Below, in pieces: positions 28,552 through 37,401 of a DNA stretch of 64,000 bases. Source of the stretch: Pseudomonas protegens. Its GTDB lineage: Bacteria; Pseudomonadota; Gammaproteobacteria; Pseudomonadales; Pseudomonadaceae. The DNA is taken from NCBI RefSeq assembly GCF_003363755.1, contig NZ_CP031396.1:2170001-2234000 (forward strand), given 5' to 3'. Positions within the stretch are counted from its first letter, which is position 1; each line of letters opens with the position of its first letter. Below the pieces are notes generated by a model. The model had not been told where the DNA came from. It saw nothing but the letters and a program-made list of their open reading frames with translations, and made no database searches. Position numbers and translations under genes: made by a program.

Positions 28552-30567
28552 ATGGGTTTCAAGCTTGACGCAAAGCTGCTTTTTCTAAGCAGCGATCCTT
28601 TGAAAGTGTCACGGCAGTTGGGGGGACAAACACTAACCCTCGGGGAGGCACAGCCCCTGCGCGATGACATTTCAACGGATGAAATAACGCCGATTCCGGT
28701 GCTGGCATTCTTTGACCAGCGGCTGGGTTCATACCCTTATGTGGGCCTCAAGACGGGCCCGGTGCTGCCTATCGGCAAGGACGATGTCGCCTCCGCAGGC
28801 TTTACAGTGAGCGTGGCGGGCACCCGCTACGGCAAAGGTTCTTCCCGCGAGCACAGCCCGCTGGCGGAGAAAAAAGCCGGCATCCGCCTGGTCATCGCCG
28901 AAAGCTTCGAGCGCATCTACCGACAGAACGCCGACAACATCGGGCTGCTGACCTCCACCGACTTGTCCTTGGTGCCACGCTTGCAGGCTGGCGAGGAGCT
29001 GTCGCTGAAGGAGCTGATCGGCAACAGGGATGCGCTGTCCACGGCCATTCTGCGCAGCGGCGGGCTGCTCAACTACGGGCGCGAACATTTGCGTCAGCAG
29101 CCGGACCAGCCCGCAGAAGCATCGCCGCAGCAGCCCACCGGCCCCCTGACTTTTGCCGAGAAGATCATTCATCGGCATTTGCTCAAGGCCCCCGGCGCCG
29201 AACGCATCGAGCAGGGCGCCGGCATTCTGCTGAAGGCCGACTGGCGCTTTATCCACGAGTACTACACCGGGCTTTGCGCCCATTTGCTCGACGATGCCTT
29301 CGGCGAAAACTTCTCTGTGTACCAGCCGGAATCGATTCTGGCGTTTGAGGACCACTTATCCTACAAGCACCGCAGCCCGGCGCACCTGCAACAGAGCCTG
29401 GTGGGCGAACTCGATGGCTTGTCTCAAGCCCATCGGGACTTCGTCGCCAAGCATCGACTCAGCGCCCACGGCTATCTGCCGGCCGAAGGCAGCGAGGGCA
29501 TCTCCCACGCGATGATGGCCGAGCACTATGCCCTGCCCGGACAAGTCGTGGTCGGCACCGACTCCCATACCCCCCACAGCGGCGCACTCGGCTGCCTGGC
29601 GTTTGGCGTGGGCACCACCGACATGGCCAACGCCTTCATGACCGGCTCGGTCAGGACCGTGTATCCACAGGTGCTGCGCATTTCCCTGGTCGGCCGCTTG
29701 TCCGCCGGCGTGACCGCCAAGGACCTGGTACTGGCCCTGTTGGCCGATAGCCGGATCAAAGCCGGCCACGGCGTCGGCAAGATCTTCGAATTCGGTGGCC
29801 CGGCCCTGGCGTTCCTGTCCACCGACGAACGCACCACCCTCACCAACATGACAGCGGAGCTGGGTGGTTTCAGCGGGATCGTCGTGCCCGATCAGGAGAC
29901 CGTTCGTTTTCTCAAGGAGCGACGCCAGCTCGACTTCGTGCTCGAACCCTGGATGACCAGCGACCCCGAGGCGAACTACGCCGACACGATTGTCCTGGAC
30001 TGCGATCAGATCCTGCCGATGATTGCCGCTCCGGGCGACCCCGGCAACGGACAGCGCCTCACCGACCTGACCGAGCGGGTCAGGGTCGATATCGCCTATG
30101 GCGGTTCCTGCACCGCCGGCAAGCGCGATGACTTCGATCATTATTTCGAGGTGATCAACTGGGCGCTGGAGAACGACCTGCGGCTGCATCCCGAGGTCAA
30201 ACTCTATTTGCAGTTCGGCACCGTGGATGTTCGCGACTACTGCGAGGAGCAGGGTTACCTGCCGGCCTTCGAAACCTTTGGCGCGCAACTGCTGCAGCCG
30301 GCCTGCGGCGCCTGTGCGAACTGCGGCCCTGGTTCATCGACCCACCAAGAGCAGGTCACCGTCAGCGCCATCAACCGGAATTTTCCGGGGCGCTCCGGTC
30401 CAGGTCAGGTCTGGCTGGCCAGCCCGCCGACCGTGGTCGCCAGCGCCATTGCCGGTTACATCACCTCGTTCGGCGCCCTGCAAACCCGACACAGTGCCGC
30501 CACCTCGGCAGCCTCCAAGCCCGGCCAGCGCGATCCGGCGGACCGGCGACCGGCTCTGGCTCACTGA
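28552..30567 (+). CDS. LeuD-LeuC (aconitase superfamily) fusion dehydratase/isomerase
   Basis: 671 residues combining both halves of an isopropylmalate isomerase-type enzyme in reversed order. The small swivel domain is at about residues 30-180 (RYGKGSSREHSPLAEKKAG). It is followed by the large catalytic domain at about 200-645. The [4Fe-4S] ligands are visible as Cys520 in AYGGSCTAGK, and Cys585 and Cys588 in PACGACANCGPGSS. VVGTDSHTPHSGALGC is the active-site DSHT block. Domain order resembles AcnB without its HEAT-like N-terminus. Likely hydrates, dehydrates or isomerises a malate- or citrate-like intermediate. A Pro/Ala/Gln-rich linker joins the halves. Confidence 0.82.
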   Translation: MGFKLDAKLLFLSSDPLKVSRQLGGQTLTLGEAQPLRDDISTDEITPIPVLAFFDQRLGSYPYVGLKTGPVLPIGKDDVASAGFTVSVAGTRYGKGSSREHSPLAEKKAGIRLVIAESFERIYRQNADNIGLLTSTDLSLVPRLQAGEELSLKELIGNRDALSTAILRSGGLLNYGREHLRQQPDQPAEASPQQPTGPLTFAEKIIHRHLLKAPGAERIEQGAGILLKADWRFIHEYYTGLCAHLLDDAFGENFSVYQPESILAFEDHLSYKHRSPAHLQQSLVGELDGLSQAHRDFVAKHRLSAHGYLPAEGSEGISHAMMAEHYALPGQVVVGTDSHTPHSGALGCLAFGVGTTDMANAFMTGSVRTVYPQVLRISLVGRLSAGVTAKDLVLALLADSRIKAGHGVGKIFEFGGPALAFLSTDERTTLTNMTAELGGFSGIVVPDQETVRFLKERRQLDFVLEPWMTSDPEANYADTIVLDCDQILPMIAAPGDPGNGQRLTDLTERVRVDIAYGGSCTAGKRDDFDHYFEVINWALENDLRLHPEVKLYLQFGTVDVRDYCEEQGYLPAFETFGAQLLQPACGACANCGPGSSTHQEQVTVSAINRNFPGRSGPGQVWLASPPTVVASAIAGYITSFGALQTRHSAATSAASKPGQRDPADRRPALAH

Positions 30568-30731
30568 AAACGACAGGAGGCGGATTGATATCCGCCGTCC
30601 TTTCAGCGCTGCGCGCATCAAGATCCTGTGGCGCCATCGTCAGCCGTATGGCCAGCGCCCCAGGTCAGATAGCTCCCGAATGAGCCACCGAAAAAATCTC
30701 AACTGATTACCGACTTTTCCTTATTACAAAC

Positions 30732-30745
30732 TTGATCGAGATCAA
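30732..30745 (+). promoter_or_regulatory. ANR/FNR-type box upstream of ppk2
   Basis: TTGATCGAGATCAA is a perfect match to the ANR/Dnr consensus TTGAT-N4-ATCAA. A -10-like TAAAAA/T lies at 30767-30773, placing the box close to -41.5 from a start near 30780, the class II activator position. Predicts induction of ppk2 at low oxygen. Confidence 0.7.
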
Positions 30746-30812
30746 CGGCCGCCAACTGCCCAGCCCTAAAAATGACCGGAGGACATTGAACGCAATTACA
30801 GGCCCCCCTCCC

Positions 30813-31901
30813 ATGAGTGAAGAATCCACCGCCCTGCCCGTGCCTCCCGCCCCAGCGCAAAACGCTCCGGCCACCACCAGCCCTGCCAGCACCAAGGCTG
30901 CTCCACGCAAAGCGGCTACGCCGCGCCCTCGCCGCCCACGCACAACCAAGGCCGCCCCGGTGAAAGCCGCCGAAGCCGAAATCAGCGCCATCAGCCAGAA
31001 GCCCATGGCCCTGCAAGTGGCCAGCGCGCCGCGCGGTTCCAATGAAGACAGCGTGTCCGCTGCGCTGCCGGGCAACTATCCGTATCGCAACCGCATGCGC
31101 CGCGCCGAGTACGAAAAGGCCAAGAGCGAGCTGCAGATCGAGCTGCTCAAGGTGCAGAGCTGGGTCAAGGAAACCGGGCAGCGCATCGTGGTGCTGTTCG
31201 AAGGCCGTGATGCGGCCGGTAAAGGCGGCACCATCAAGCGCTTCATGGAACACCTCAACCCCCGTGGCGCGCGGATTGTGGCCCTGGAAAAGCCCTCGGA
31301 ACAGGAAAAGGGCCAGTGGTACTTCCAGCGCTACATCCAGCATTTGCCCACCGCCGGGGAAATGGTCTTCTTCGACCGCTCCTGGTACAACCGCGCCGGG
31401 GTCGAGCGGGTGATGGAGTTCTGCTCGCCCCTGCAATACCTGGAGTTCATGCGCCAGACCCCGGAGCTGGAACGCATGCTGTGCAACAGCGGCATCCTGA
31501 TGTTCAAGTTCTGGTTCTCGGTGAACCGCGAAGAACAGTTGCGACGCTTCATCTCACGCCGGGACGACCCGCTCAAGCACTGGAAGCTCTCACCCATCGA
31601 CATCAAGTCGCTGGACAAGTGGGACGAATACACCGCCGCCAAGCAGGCGATGTTCTTCCACACCGACACCGCCGATGCACCGTGGACGGTGATCAAGTCC
31701 GACGACAAGAAACGCGCGCGGATCAACTGCATCCGCCATTTCCTGCATGAGCTGGACTACCCGGGCAAGGACCTGAAAGTCGCCCACGCCCCTGATCCGT
31801 TGCTGGTGGGTCGCGCCTCGCGGGGGCTGGAAGAAGATGAGCGCACCCAGGCCCAGGCGACGGCGGACGCGGGCGCTACAAAACTGGCCCTATCGGCCTG
31901 A
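30813..31901 (+). CDS. ppk2: Polyphosphate kinase 2 (PPK2)
   Basis: PPK2 enzymes transfer phosphate between polyphosphate and nucleotides. The N-terminal ~75 residues are Ala/Pro/Lys/Thr-rich low complexity, followed by the catalytic domain. Walker A is VLFEGRDAAGKGGTIKRF, and the Walker B/lid motif is FFDRSWYNRAGVERVM. SVNREEQLRRFISRRDDPLKHWKLSPIDIKS-type sequence marks the family lid region. The ATG at 30813 (MSEESTALPV) gives 362 residues. The preceding gap holds a perfect ANR box. It does not appear to belong to the upstream metabolite gene run. Confidence 0.92.
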   Translation: MSEESTALPVPPAPAQNAPATTSPASTKAAPRKAATPRPRRPRTTKAAPVKAAEAEISAISQKPMALQVASAPRGSNEDSVSAALPGNYPYRNRMRRAEYEKAKSELQIELLKVQSWVKETGQRIVVLFEGRDAAGKGGTIKRFMEHLNPRGARIVALEKPSEQEKGQWYFQRYIQHLPTAGEMVFFDRSWYNRAGVERVMEFCSPLQYLEFMRQTPELERMLCNSGILMFKFWFSVNREEQLRRFISRRDDPLKHWKLSPIDIKSLDKWDEYTAAKQAMFFHTDTADAPWTVIKSDDKKRARINCIRHFLHELDYPGKDLKVAHAPDPLLVGRASRGLEEDERTQAQATADAGATKLALSA

Positions 31902-32164
31902 GCATCACTGCAACACGCTACGGGGCGCCGACCTTGAGGTTTACGCCCCGTTCGCCACCGCAACGTCTCGCCACCTGCCCTCTTTCAAACGGTTTGATCA
32001 CCCGCCGCCACTGAAACCGCCTACACACCACGGCCTCCATGACCGAGCCGTGCAGACAAATGCCATCCTTGCGCGCCGCCACGGATTGTTCATTCGTCAG
32101 CAACCCCGCAAAATCGCGACCGCGCTTGCGCGCCATAGATGCCCAATCATCAAGGACTCGATCA

Positions 32165-32902
32165 ATGCCCACCGTTGCCACCGCGCACTACACCCAACTG
32201 CCTCCCGGCGCCATGGCCTTTCCCGACGCCAAGGACGTGTTCGTCGCCGACCAGCAGGAGCTGGCCGAGCACCTGCTGCCGCTGCTCTCCATAGACGCCA
32301 GCCTGATCAACCCCGAATGGTCCGGGCGCCTGCACCTGCTGAGCCCTATCGAGCCCGACGAGGGGCTGGTGGGCGAACTCACTCAGGATGAGGGATTTGG
32401 CAGCGAGCTGCTGAAGACCAACTGGATCGGCTTAAAGATCGAGAACGGTCGCTACCGCCTGTGCGGTGATCCACGCTACTTCTTCCTGCACCCGGAAAAT
32501 GCCGAACTGCCGGAACCACGGCGCAACGTGCGAGCCAGCCTGCAACGCCACTATGCCAAGGAGCACGCCGACTACCAGGCCTCGCGTCAGCGTTTTCAGG
32601 AACTGGGCTACCTGACCTGGCCGAACGATCGCGAACAGCGCTGGACCTTCATCGACGAAATCGGTGGGGTAGCCGAAGGCTATGGCAACTGGGTGGAAAC
32701 CGTGGAGTTCCCCATGGATATCGTGGAAGCCACCGATGACAGCGGCGACATCGACGTCTGGCCTTTGAGCCCCGCGGGCCGGCGCTTCCAGCACGCACTC
32801 AGCGTTCCGGCCAGCCACTACGGAATCAGCGGCGCCGACCTGATCGTAATGTTCTATGAACCGGTGGAAGGCCTGGTGCTGTTCTGCTTCGACTGGTCCT
32901 GA
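32165..32902 (+). CDS. Hypothetical protein
   Basis: 245-residue soluble protein with no signal peptide or membrane segment. It is rich in aromatic and acidic residues, with a basic central helix (RNVRASLQRHYAKEHADYQASRQRFQELGYL). I recognise no family. The ATG at 32165 (MPTVATAHYTQLPPGAMAFPDAKD) has AAGGA upstream and is preferred over the frame to 32039. The 263 bases upstream of it hold no gene or clear motif. Convergent with the histidine kinase gene. Confidence 0.65.
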   Translation: MPTVATAHYTQLPPGAMAFPDAKDVFVADQQELAEHLLPLLSIDASLINPEWSGRLHLLSPIEPDEGLVGELTQDEGFGSELLKTNWIGLKIENGRYRLCGDPRYFFLHPENAELPEPRRNVRASLQRHYAKEHADYQASRQRFQELGYLTWPNDREQRWTFIDEIGGVAEGYGNWVETVEFPMDIVEATDDSGDIDVWPLSPAGRRFQHALSVPASHYGISGADLIVMFYEPVEGLVLFCFDWS

Positions 32903-32922
32903 GCCGCAACGGATTCAGTGAG

Positions 32923-32948
32923 CCCAGGCCGGGATCGGCCGGCCTGGG
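32923..32948. repeat. GC-rich inverted repeat between convergent genes
   Basis: CCCAGGCC (32923-32930) and GGCCTGGG (32941-32948) form a perfect 8-base stem with a 10-base loop in the 100-base gap between the hypothetical gene and the kinase. There is no T-run; it may end transcription with Rho or be a REP-type remnant. A further REP-like stretch (GCAGCCTGCGGCAACGGCTACAG) follows at about 32987-33009. Confidence 0.45.
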
Positions 32949-33002
32949 CGCTCGAAGGACTTCGCAAGGCCCTTCAGGCCTTGTCGCAGCCTGCGGCAAC
33001 GG

Positions 33003-34343
33003 CTACAGCGGCAACTCCACCCGCGCTTCCAAGCCACCGCCGTCACGGTTGAACAGACGCAACTCGCCGCCATGCTCACGCACGATGGCCCGCGCTGCCG
33101 ACAGCCCCAGGCCCACGCCGCCGGTGCTCTTGTTGCGCGAACTCTCCAGGCGGAAAAACGGCTGGAACACCTGTTCCAGAGAATCGGGCGCAATTCCCGG
33201 GCCTCGGTCCAGCACCCGCACCCGCAATTGGTCGGCGCCCTGCTCCAGCACGATGGCCGGCTCGCCCCCGTACTTGATCGCGTTATCCAGCAGGTTGGTC
33301 ATCACCCGCTTGAGCCCCAGGGGCCGGCCGCAATACACCAGGCGCGGCGGGCCGCTGAACAGGATCTCCATGGACTGGTCGCGATAGTCGTCCACCAGGG
33401 TCTGCAGCAGCTCGGCCAGATCGAAATGGGTGGCCTGTTCCAACCGCGCATCGTCGCGAAAGAACTCCAGGGCCGAATTGATCATCGCCTGCATCTCGTC
33501 CACATCACGAAACAGGCGCTGCTGCTGGTCGGCATCTTCGATGAACTCGCCGCGCAGGCGCATGCGGGTCAGCGGCGTGCGCAGGTCATGGGAAATGGCC
33601 GCGAGCATCTGCGTGCGGTCCTTGATGAAGTGCTGCAACTGCGCCTGCATGGCGTTGAAGGCGAGAATCGCCTGACGGATCTCGTGGGGCCCCACCGGCT
33701 CGATGGGCGGCGCGCGAAAGTCCACGGCAAAGCGCCGCGCCCCCTGGGCGAACTGCTGCAGCGGCTTGGCCAGCCGGCGCGTGGCGATCAAGGCCACAAG
33801 GCCAGTGGAGATCAGCACCAGGGCGATCACGATCAGATTGCGCGTGCCCTCCTCCAGGCCCCAACTGCGCGACGCCGAGGAAAACATCACCCAACTCTGA
33901 TCAGTCAATTGCACCAGCAGCGCGTAGCGCCCATCCGGGCCCGGCCAGTCACTGGGCTGGTAGGCCTCGATATGTCGCTGGGGCGGTTGCAGCATGGCGC
34001 GGATGCCTTCCGAGCCGACCCGGTACTCCGGGTCGTCCAGCTCAGGCAGGGCAAAGCCCTGGCGCGTCGGCTGCCAGCGGATACTCAGGTGATCACTGCT
34101 GACCGCCGCCGCCAGTTGCGGGCGCTGGCCCGGCTCCGAGGCTTCGATCATGCGCACGATGGCCGCGGACTTTTCCAGCAACCCGGTTTCCGCCAGCGGC
34201 GGATAGGCCCAGACCCCGGCCAACTGCACGAACAGCGCATTGAAGGCCAGGGCGGTGAGCATGGCCATGATGATGGTCAGGGCGATCCAGCGCGCCACGG
34301 TGTCCCGCAGCCGATAGCGCCACAACGGCTTGATCAGCTTCAC
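33003..34343 (-). CDS. Two-component sensor histidine kinase
   Basis: 446-residue inner-membrane kinase. It has two transmembrane segments (about residues 16-38 and 168-190), a periplasmic sensor region of about 130 residues between them, a HAMP linker, the phosphoacceptor His in MLAAISHDLRTPLTRMRLRGEF, and the N-box TNLLDNAIKYG with G-boxes DRGPGI and GVGLGLSAARAIV. The layout is EnvZ-like. The start overlaps the stop of the response regulator by four bases (ATGA). The signal is unknown. Confidence 0.9.
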   Translation of the reverse strand: MKLIKPLWRYRLRDTVARWIALTIIMAMLTALAFNALFVQLAGVWAYPPLAETGLLEKSAAIVRMIEASEPGQRPQLAAAVSSDHLSIRWQPTRQGFALPELDDPEYRVGSEGIRAMLQPPQRHIEAYQPSDWPGPDGRYALLVQLTDQSWVMFSSASRSWGLEEGTRNLIVIALVLISTGLVALIATRRLAKPLQQFAQGARRFAVDFRAPPIEPVGPHEIRQAILAFNAMQAQLQHFIKDRTQMLAAISHDLRTPLTRMRLRGEFIEDADQQQRLFRDVDEMQAMINSALEFFRDDARLEQATHFDLAELLQTLVDDYRDQSMEILFSGPPRLVYCGRPLGLKRVMTNLLDNAIKYGGEPAIVLEQGADQLRVRVLDRGPGIAPDSLEQVFQPFFRLESSRNKSTGGVGLGLSAARAIVREHGGELRLFNRDGGGLEARVELPL

Positions 34344-35050
34344 TGACGGGTCACGCTGGGGGTGAACAGATAACCGCCATTGCGCACGGTGCGAATCATC
34401 GCCGGGCGCTTGGTGTCGAACTCCAGCTTGCGCCGCAGGCGGCTGACCTGGACATCGATGCTGCGATCAAAAGCGTCATGGGCCTGCCCCCGAGCCAGGT
34501 CCAGCAACTGCTCGCGGGTGAGGATGCGTTGCGGATGCTCGACAAACACCAGCAGCAGGTCGAACTCCCCCGCCGACAACGGAATCATCACCTGATCCGG
34601 CGAGCGCAGCTCGCGGCGGGTCAGGTCCAGTTGCCAGTCGGCAAACTTGATCAAGGGCCGCGGCACCTCGCCGCTCACCGGCCGGCTCTCCCCGGCCCGG
34701 CGCAGCACCGCCCGCACCCGGGCCAGCAGCTCACGGGCATCGAAGGGCTTGCTCAGGTAATCGTCGGCACCCATCTCCAGGCCCACCACCCGGTCGCTCA
34801 ACTCGCCCATGGCGGTGAGCATGATCACCGGCGTGGCATGCAACTGGCGCAGGCGCTGGCACAGGGTCAGGCCGTTGTCGCCGGGGAGCATCAGATCGAG
34901 GATGATCAGGTCCGGCACCTCGCGCTCCAGCGCCGCCCACAGCGACGCGCCATCGGTGGCCACCGCCACCTGATAACCCTGTTGGACAAAGAATTTCTTC
35001 AGCAGCGCGAGGACTTCAATGTCGTCGTCCACGATCAAGAGACGGCTCAC
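34340..35050 (-). CDS. OmpR-family response regulator
   Basis: 236 residues: an N-terminal receiver domain with the acidic pair in LLIVDDD, the phosphoacceptor Asp in LIILDLMLPGDNG, and the conserved Lys in YLSKPFDARELLARV, then a C-terminal winged helix (DRSIDVQVSRLRRKLEFD, IRTVRNGGYLF). Partner of the kinase encoded immediately downstream with a four-base overlap. Targets are not evident from the window. Confidence 0.93.
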   Translation of the reverse strand: MSRLLIVDDDIEVLALLKKFFVQQGYQVAVATDGASLWAALEREVPDLIILDLMLPGDNGLTLCQRLRQLHATPVIMLTAMGELSDRVVGLEMGADDYLSKPFDARELLARVRAVLRRAGESRPVSGEVPRPLIKFADWQLDLTRRELRSPDQVMIPLSAGEFDLLLVFVEHPQRILTREQLLDLARGQAHDAFDRSIDVQVSRLRRKLEFDTKRPAMIRTVRNGGYLFTPSVTRQ

Positions 35051-35268
35051 CGGCGGAGATCACTTCAAGTCGGAATGAGCCGTTATCTAAAACCATTCGC
35101 CGCCCGGCGTCATTTATTTCAACGCCGCAACAAACCTTCAGCGACGCAATAAAGCAGACATCTTTGCGCAAGGTTCAGCTGCCAGCATCGGCCTCCCCTT
35201 GCTGGAGAACCCTGACCATGCGCCTGATCAACCCCGCCCCGGCCCCTCTCGTTGCGAAGGAGCTGTCC

Positions 35269-35550
35269 ATGCCCACCTCCGATCAACACGCCCTGATGCT
35301 GCTGCAACGGGTGACCAGACTCGATGACGCCAGCCTGCATTGCCGCGAAGTCAGCCTGGGCCTGTCCGAAGACCAGCACTACCTGGTGCTGACCCGCTAC
35401 AGCGAGCACTACAGCCCTGAAGGCATGGAATGGGTCGAACGCAAGCACCGGGTGTCGGTGACCGAGCTGCTGCGCTGGGTGATCGAACAGGGCCAGCCGC
35501 AGAGCATTGAACGCGGTGAAACGCACAAGGCCTCGGCCTGTGGCCTGTAG
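35269..35550 (+). CDS. Small hypothetical protein
   Basis: 93-residue protein (MPTSDQHALMLLQRVTRLDD) with no membrane segment or recognised domain. The start at 35269 has AAGGAG six bases upstream; an ATG at 35218 (MRLINPAPAP) would add 17 residues and has GGAGAA further away. The stop codon sits inside a REP-type repeat. Function unknown. Confidence 0.55.
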   Translation: MPTSDQHALMLLQRVTRLDDASLHCREVSLGLSEDQHYLVLTRYSEHYSPEGMEWVERKHRVSVTELLRWVIEQGQPQSIERGETHKASACGL

Positions 35551-35571
35551 CAGCGAGCTTGCTCGCGATGG
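35546..35571. repeat. Single REP-type element
   Basis: TGTAGCAGCGAGCTTGCTCG, with the palindromic core CGAGC-TT-GCTCG, matches the short extragenic palindromes common in the P. fluorescens group. It overlaps the last codon of the preceding small gene. Confidence 0.65.
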
Positions 35572-35634
35572 ACGTCAACGACGTGGCACTGACAAACGCT
35601 TTTATTGCGCCGCATAGGTGACTAAATTAGACAC

Positions 35635-36564
35635 ATGATCACTGACCTGCCGCCCCTGAACGCCGTCCGCGCCTTTGCCGCCGCCGCTCGCCACGAGAGT
35701 TTCAGCCGCGCTGCTGAAGAACTGCACGTGAGCCACAGCGCAGTGAGCCGCCATATCAAACTGCTGGAAGAGCACCTGGGTGTGTTGCTGTTCGAACGGC
35801 GCATTCGCCAGTCGGTGCTGACCCCCGCCGGGCAAGCCTTCTATGAACAGGTCAGCGTGGCCCTGACCCAGATCGCCGCGGCCGCGGTTTCACTGCGCCG
35901 CGGCGCGGCCCTGCGCAAGGTGACGGTCAATGTGCGGCCGTCCTTCGCGGTGCGCTGGCTGATTCCGCGCTTGCCGCAGTTCATGGCGCTGTACCCGCAG
36001 ATCCAGCCGGAAGTGGTGACCAGCACCCTGCTCCCCGATCCGGCCAAGGAAACCTTCGATCTGGTGATTCGTCGCGGGCGTTCGGGCTGGGCGCCATCGC
36101 TGCAGCCTCAGCGCTTGCTGGAGGATGAAATCCTGGTGGTGGCCGCGCCATCGCTGTTGCAGAGCACAGCACTGAACAGCCCCAAGGATCTGGGACGCCA
36201 TACCCTGCTGGTCAGTCGTAGCCGCGCCAACGACTGGCAAAAATGGCTGGAACACTGCGGTCTGAAGCCACTGCGCCAGCCACCGACCTTGCATTTCGAC
36301 CATCTGCACTTCGTGCTCCAGGCCTGTGTCGACGGCCTGGGGCTGGCGCTGTGCCCGGCCTCGTTGCTGGCCAAGGATCTGAGCAGCGGCCGGCTGGTCT
36401 GCCCGTTGCCGGAACTGCACCAGCCGCTGACCCGCTATTACTACGCGCTCGCCGCCGATGCCGCCCCCGAAGCCCAGGTGTTTATCGAGTGGATGCTGGC
36501 GCAGATTCAGCAGGACGCGATGACTAATCGGACCCAGGTGCCCGCCCGGGCCAGCGGCGCCTGA
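35635..36564 (+). CDS. LysR-family regulator, GcvA/TrpI type
   Basis: 309-residue transcription factor. The N-terminus (ITDLPPLNAVRAFAAAARHESFSRAAEELHVSHSAVSRHIKLLEEHLG) is characteristic of the GcvA/AmpR/TrpI subgroup. The C-terminal effector domain is complete. It lies upstream of a LysE-type exporter in the same direction (125-base gap), so it may control that gene; the ligand is not known. Confidence 0.88.
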   Translation: MITDLPPLNAVRAFAAAARHESFSRAAEELHVSHSAVSRHIKLLEEHLGVLLFERRIRQSVLTPAGQAFYEQVSVALTQIAAAAVSLRRGAALRKVTVNVRPSFAVRWLIPRLPQFMALYPQIQPEVVTSTLLPDPAKETFDLVIRRGRSGWAPSLQPQRLLEDEILVVAAPSLLQSTALNSPKDLGRHTLLVSRSRANDWQKWLEHCGLKPLRQPPTLHFDHLHFVLQACVDGLGLALCPASLLAKDLSSGRLVCPLPELHQPLTRYYYALAADAAPEAQVFIEWMLAQIQQDAMTNRTQVPARASGA

Positions 36565-36689
36565 GACGCTTTGTAGAGCCTGCGCATGGATCTGATTTAG
36601 GCACATCAGCCGTGCAATTAAAGCGTTTGTCAGGCCGCCAACCGCGGAGCAGGCTGCGCCCCTTCAATGGCTCATTTCTGGAGTGCTCC

Positions 36690-37298
36690 ATGGCAAGTTA
36701 TGGACTGTTTTTACTGCTGGCCACCCTGACCATCCTCAGCCCCGGCCCCGGGGTGGTGCTGACCCTGTCCAACGCCCTGCGCCACGGCTGGAGCGGGGCA
36801 CTGCCGGGCATTCTCGGTATCGCCCTGGGCGCCTTTGTGGTGGCGGGGATTTCCGCCAGCAGCCTGGGTCTGGTCCTGGCGGCCTCTACCACCGCCTTTA
36901 CCCTGCTCAAGTACATCGGCGCCCTGTACTTGCTGTATCTGGGGGTGAAGATGTGGCGCACGCAGAGTTTCATTCCGCCACTCCAGGACACTAAAAGCCG
37001 CCCCACACGGCGCTTTGTCGAGGCCCTGTCGATCCAGTTGCTCAACCCCAAGGCCGGTTTTTTCTTTCTCGCGGTGTTCCCGCAGTTCATCCAGCCGCAA
37101 GGCGATTACTACAGCCAGTTCTTTGTGCTGGTGGCGTCCTACAGCCTGTTGGTGATTGCGCTGCACAGCGGTTACGCGCTGATGGCCAACGGCGCCAGGG
37201 GCTGGCTATCCAGTAGCCGAGGGGCCAGGATCGTCGGCAAACTGTCGGGGATGACCTTTCTCGGATTCGGTGTGATGCTGGCCAGCGCCCATAAATAA
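36690..37298 (+). CDS. LysE/RhtB-family amino acid exporter
   Basis: 202-residue membrane protein of about six helices. The family signature PGPGVVLTLSNALRHGWSGALPGILGIALG is present near the N-terminus (MASYGLFLLLATLTILSPGPG). The ATG at 36690 has GGAG seven bases upstream; the longer frame to 36612 is not conserved-looking. Members export lysine, homoserine, threonine or related metabolites. Confidence 0.87.
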   Translation: MASYGLFLLLATLTILSPGPGVVLTLSNALRHGWSGALPGILGIALGAFVVAGISASSLGLVLAASTTAFTLLKYIGALYLLYLGVKMWRTQSFIPPLQDTKSRPTRRFVEALSIQLLNPKAGFFFLAVFPQFIQPQGDYYSQFFVLVASYSLLVIALHSGYALMANGARGWLSSSRGARIVGKLSGMTFLGFGVMLASAHK

Positions 37299-37401
37299 TC
37301 GGATACAAAAGCCTTGACCCGGCGCCCGCAGCCGACGTTTCTTCGACATCGGCTGCGCTACCATTGCGCCCCCTTTGCTACCGCTAGAGACCCCGCTGCA
37401 G

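Noticed and set aside
20908..30567. Phosphonate (pantaphos- or FR-900098-like) identity for the metabolite cluster
   Set aside because: An aconitase-type enzyme is shared, but no phosphoenolpyruvate mutase or homocitrate synthase-type gene is present in the run.
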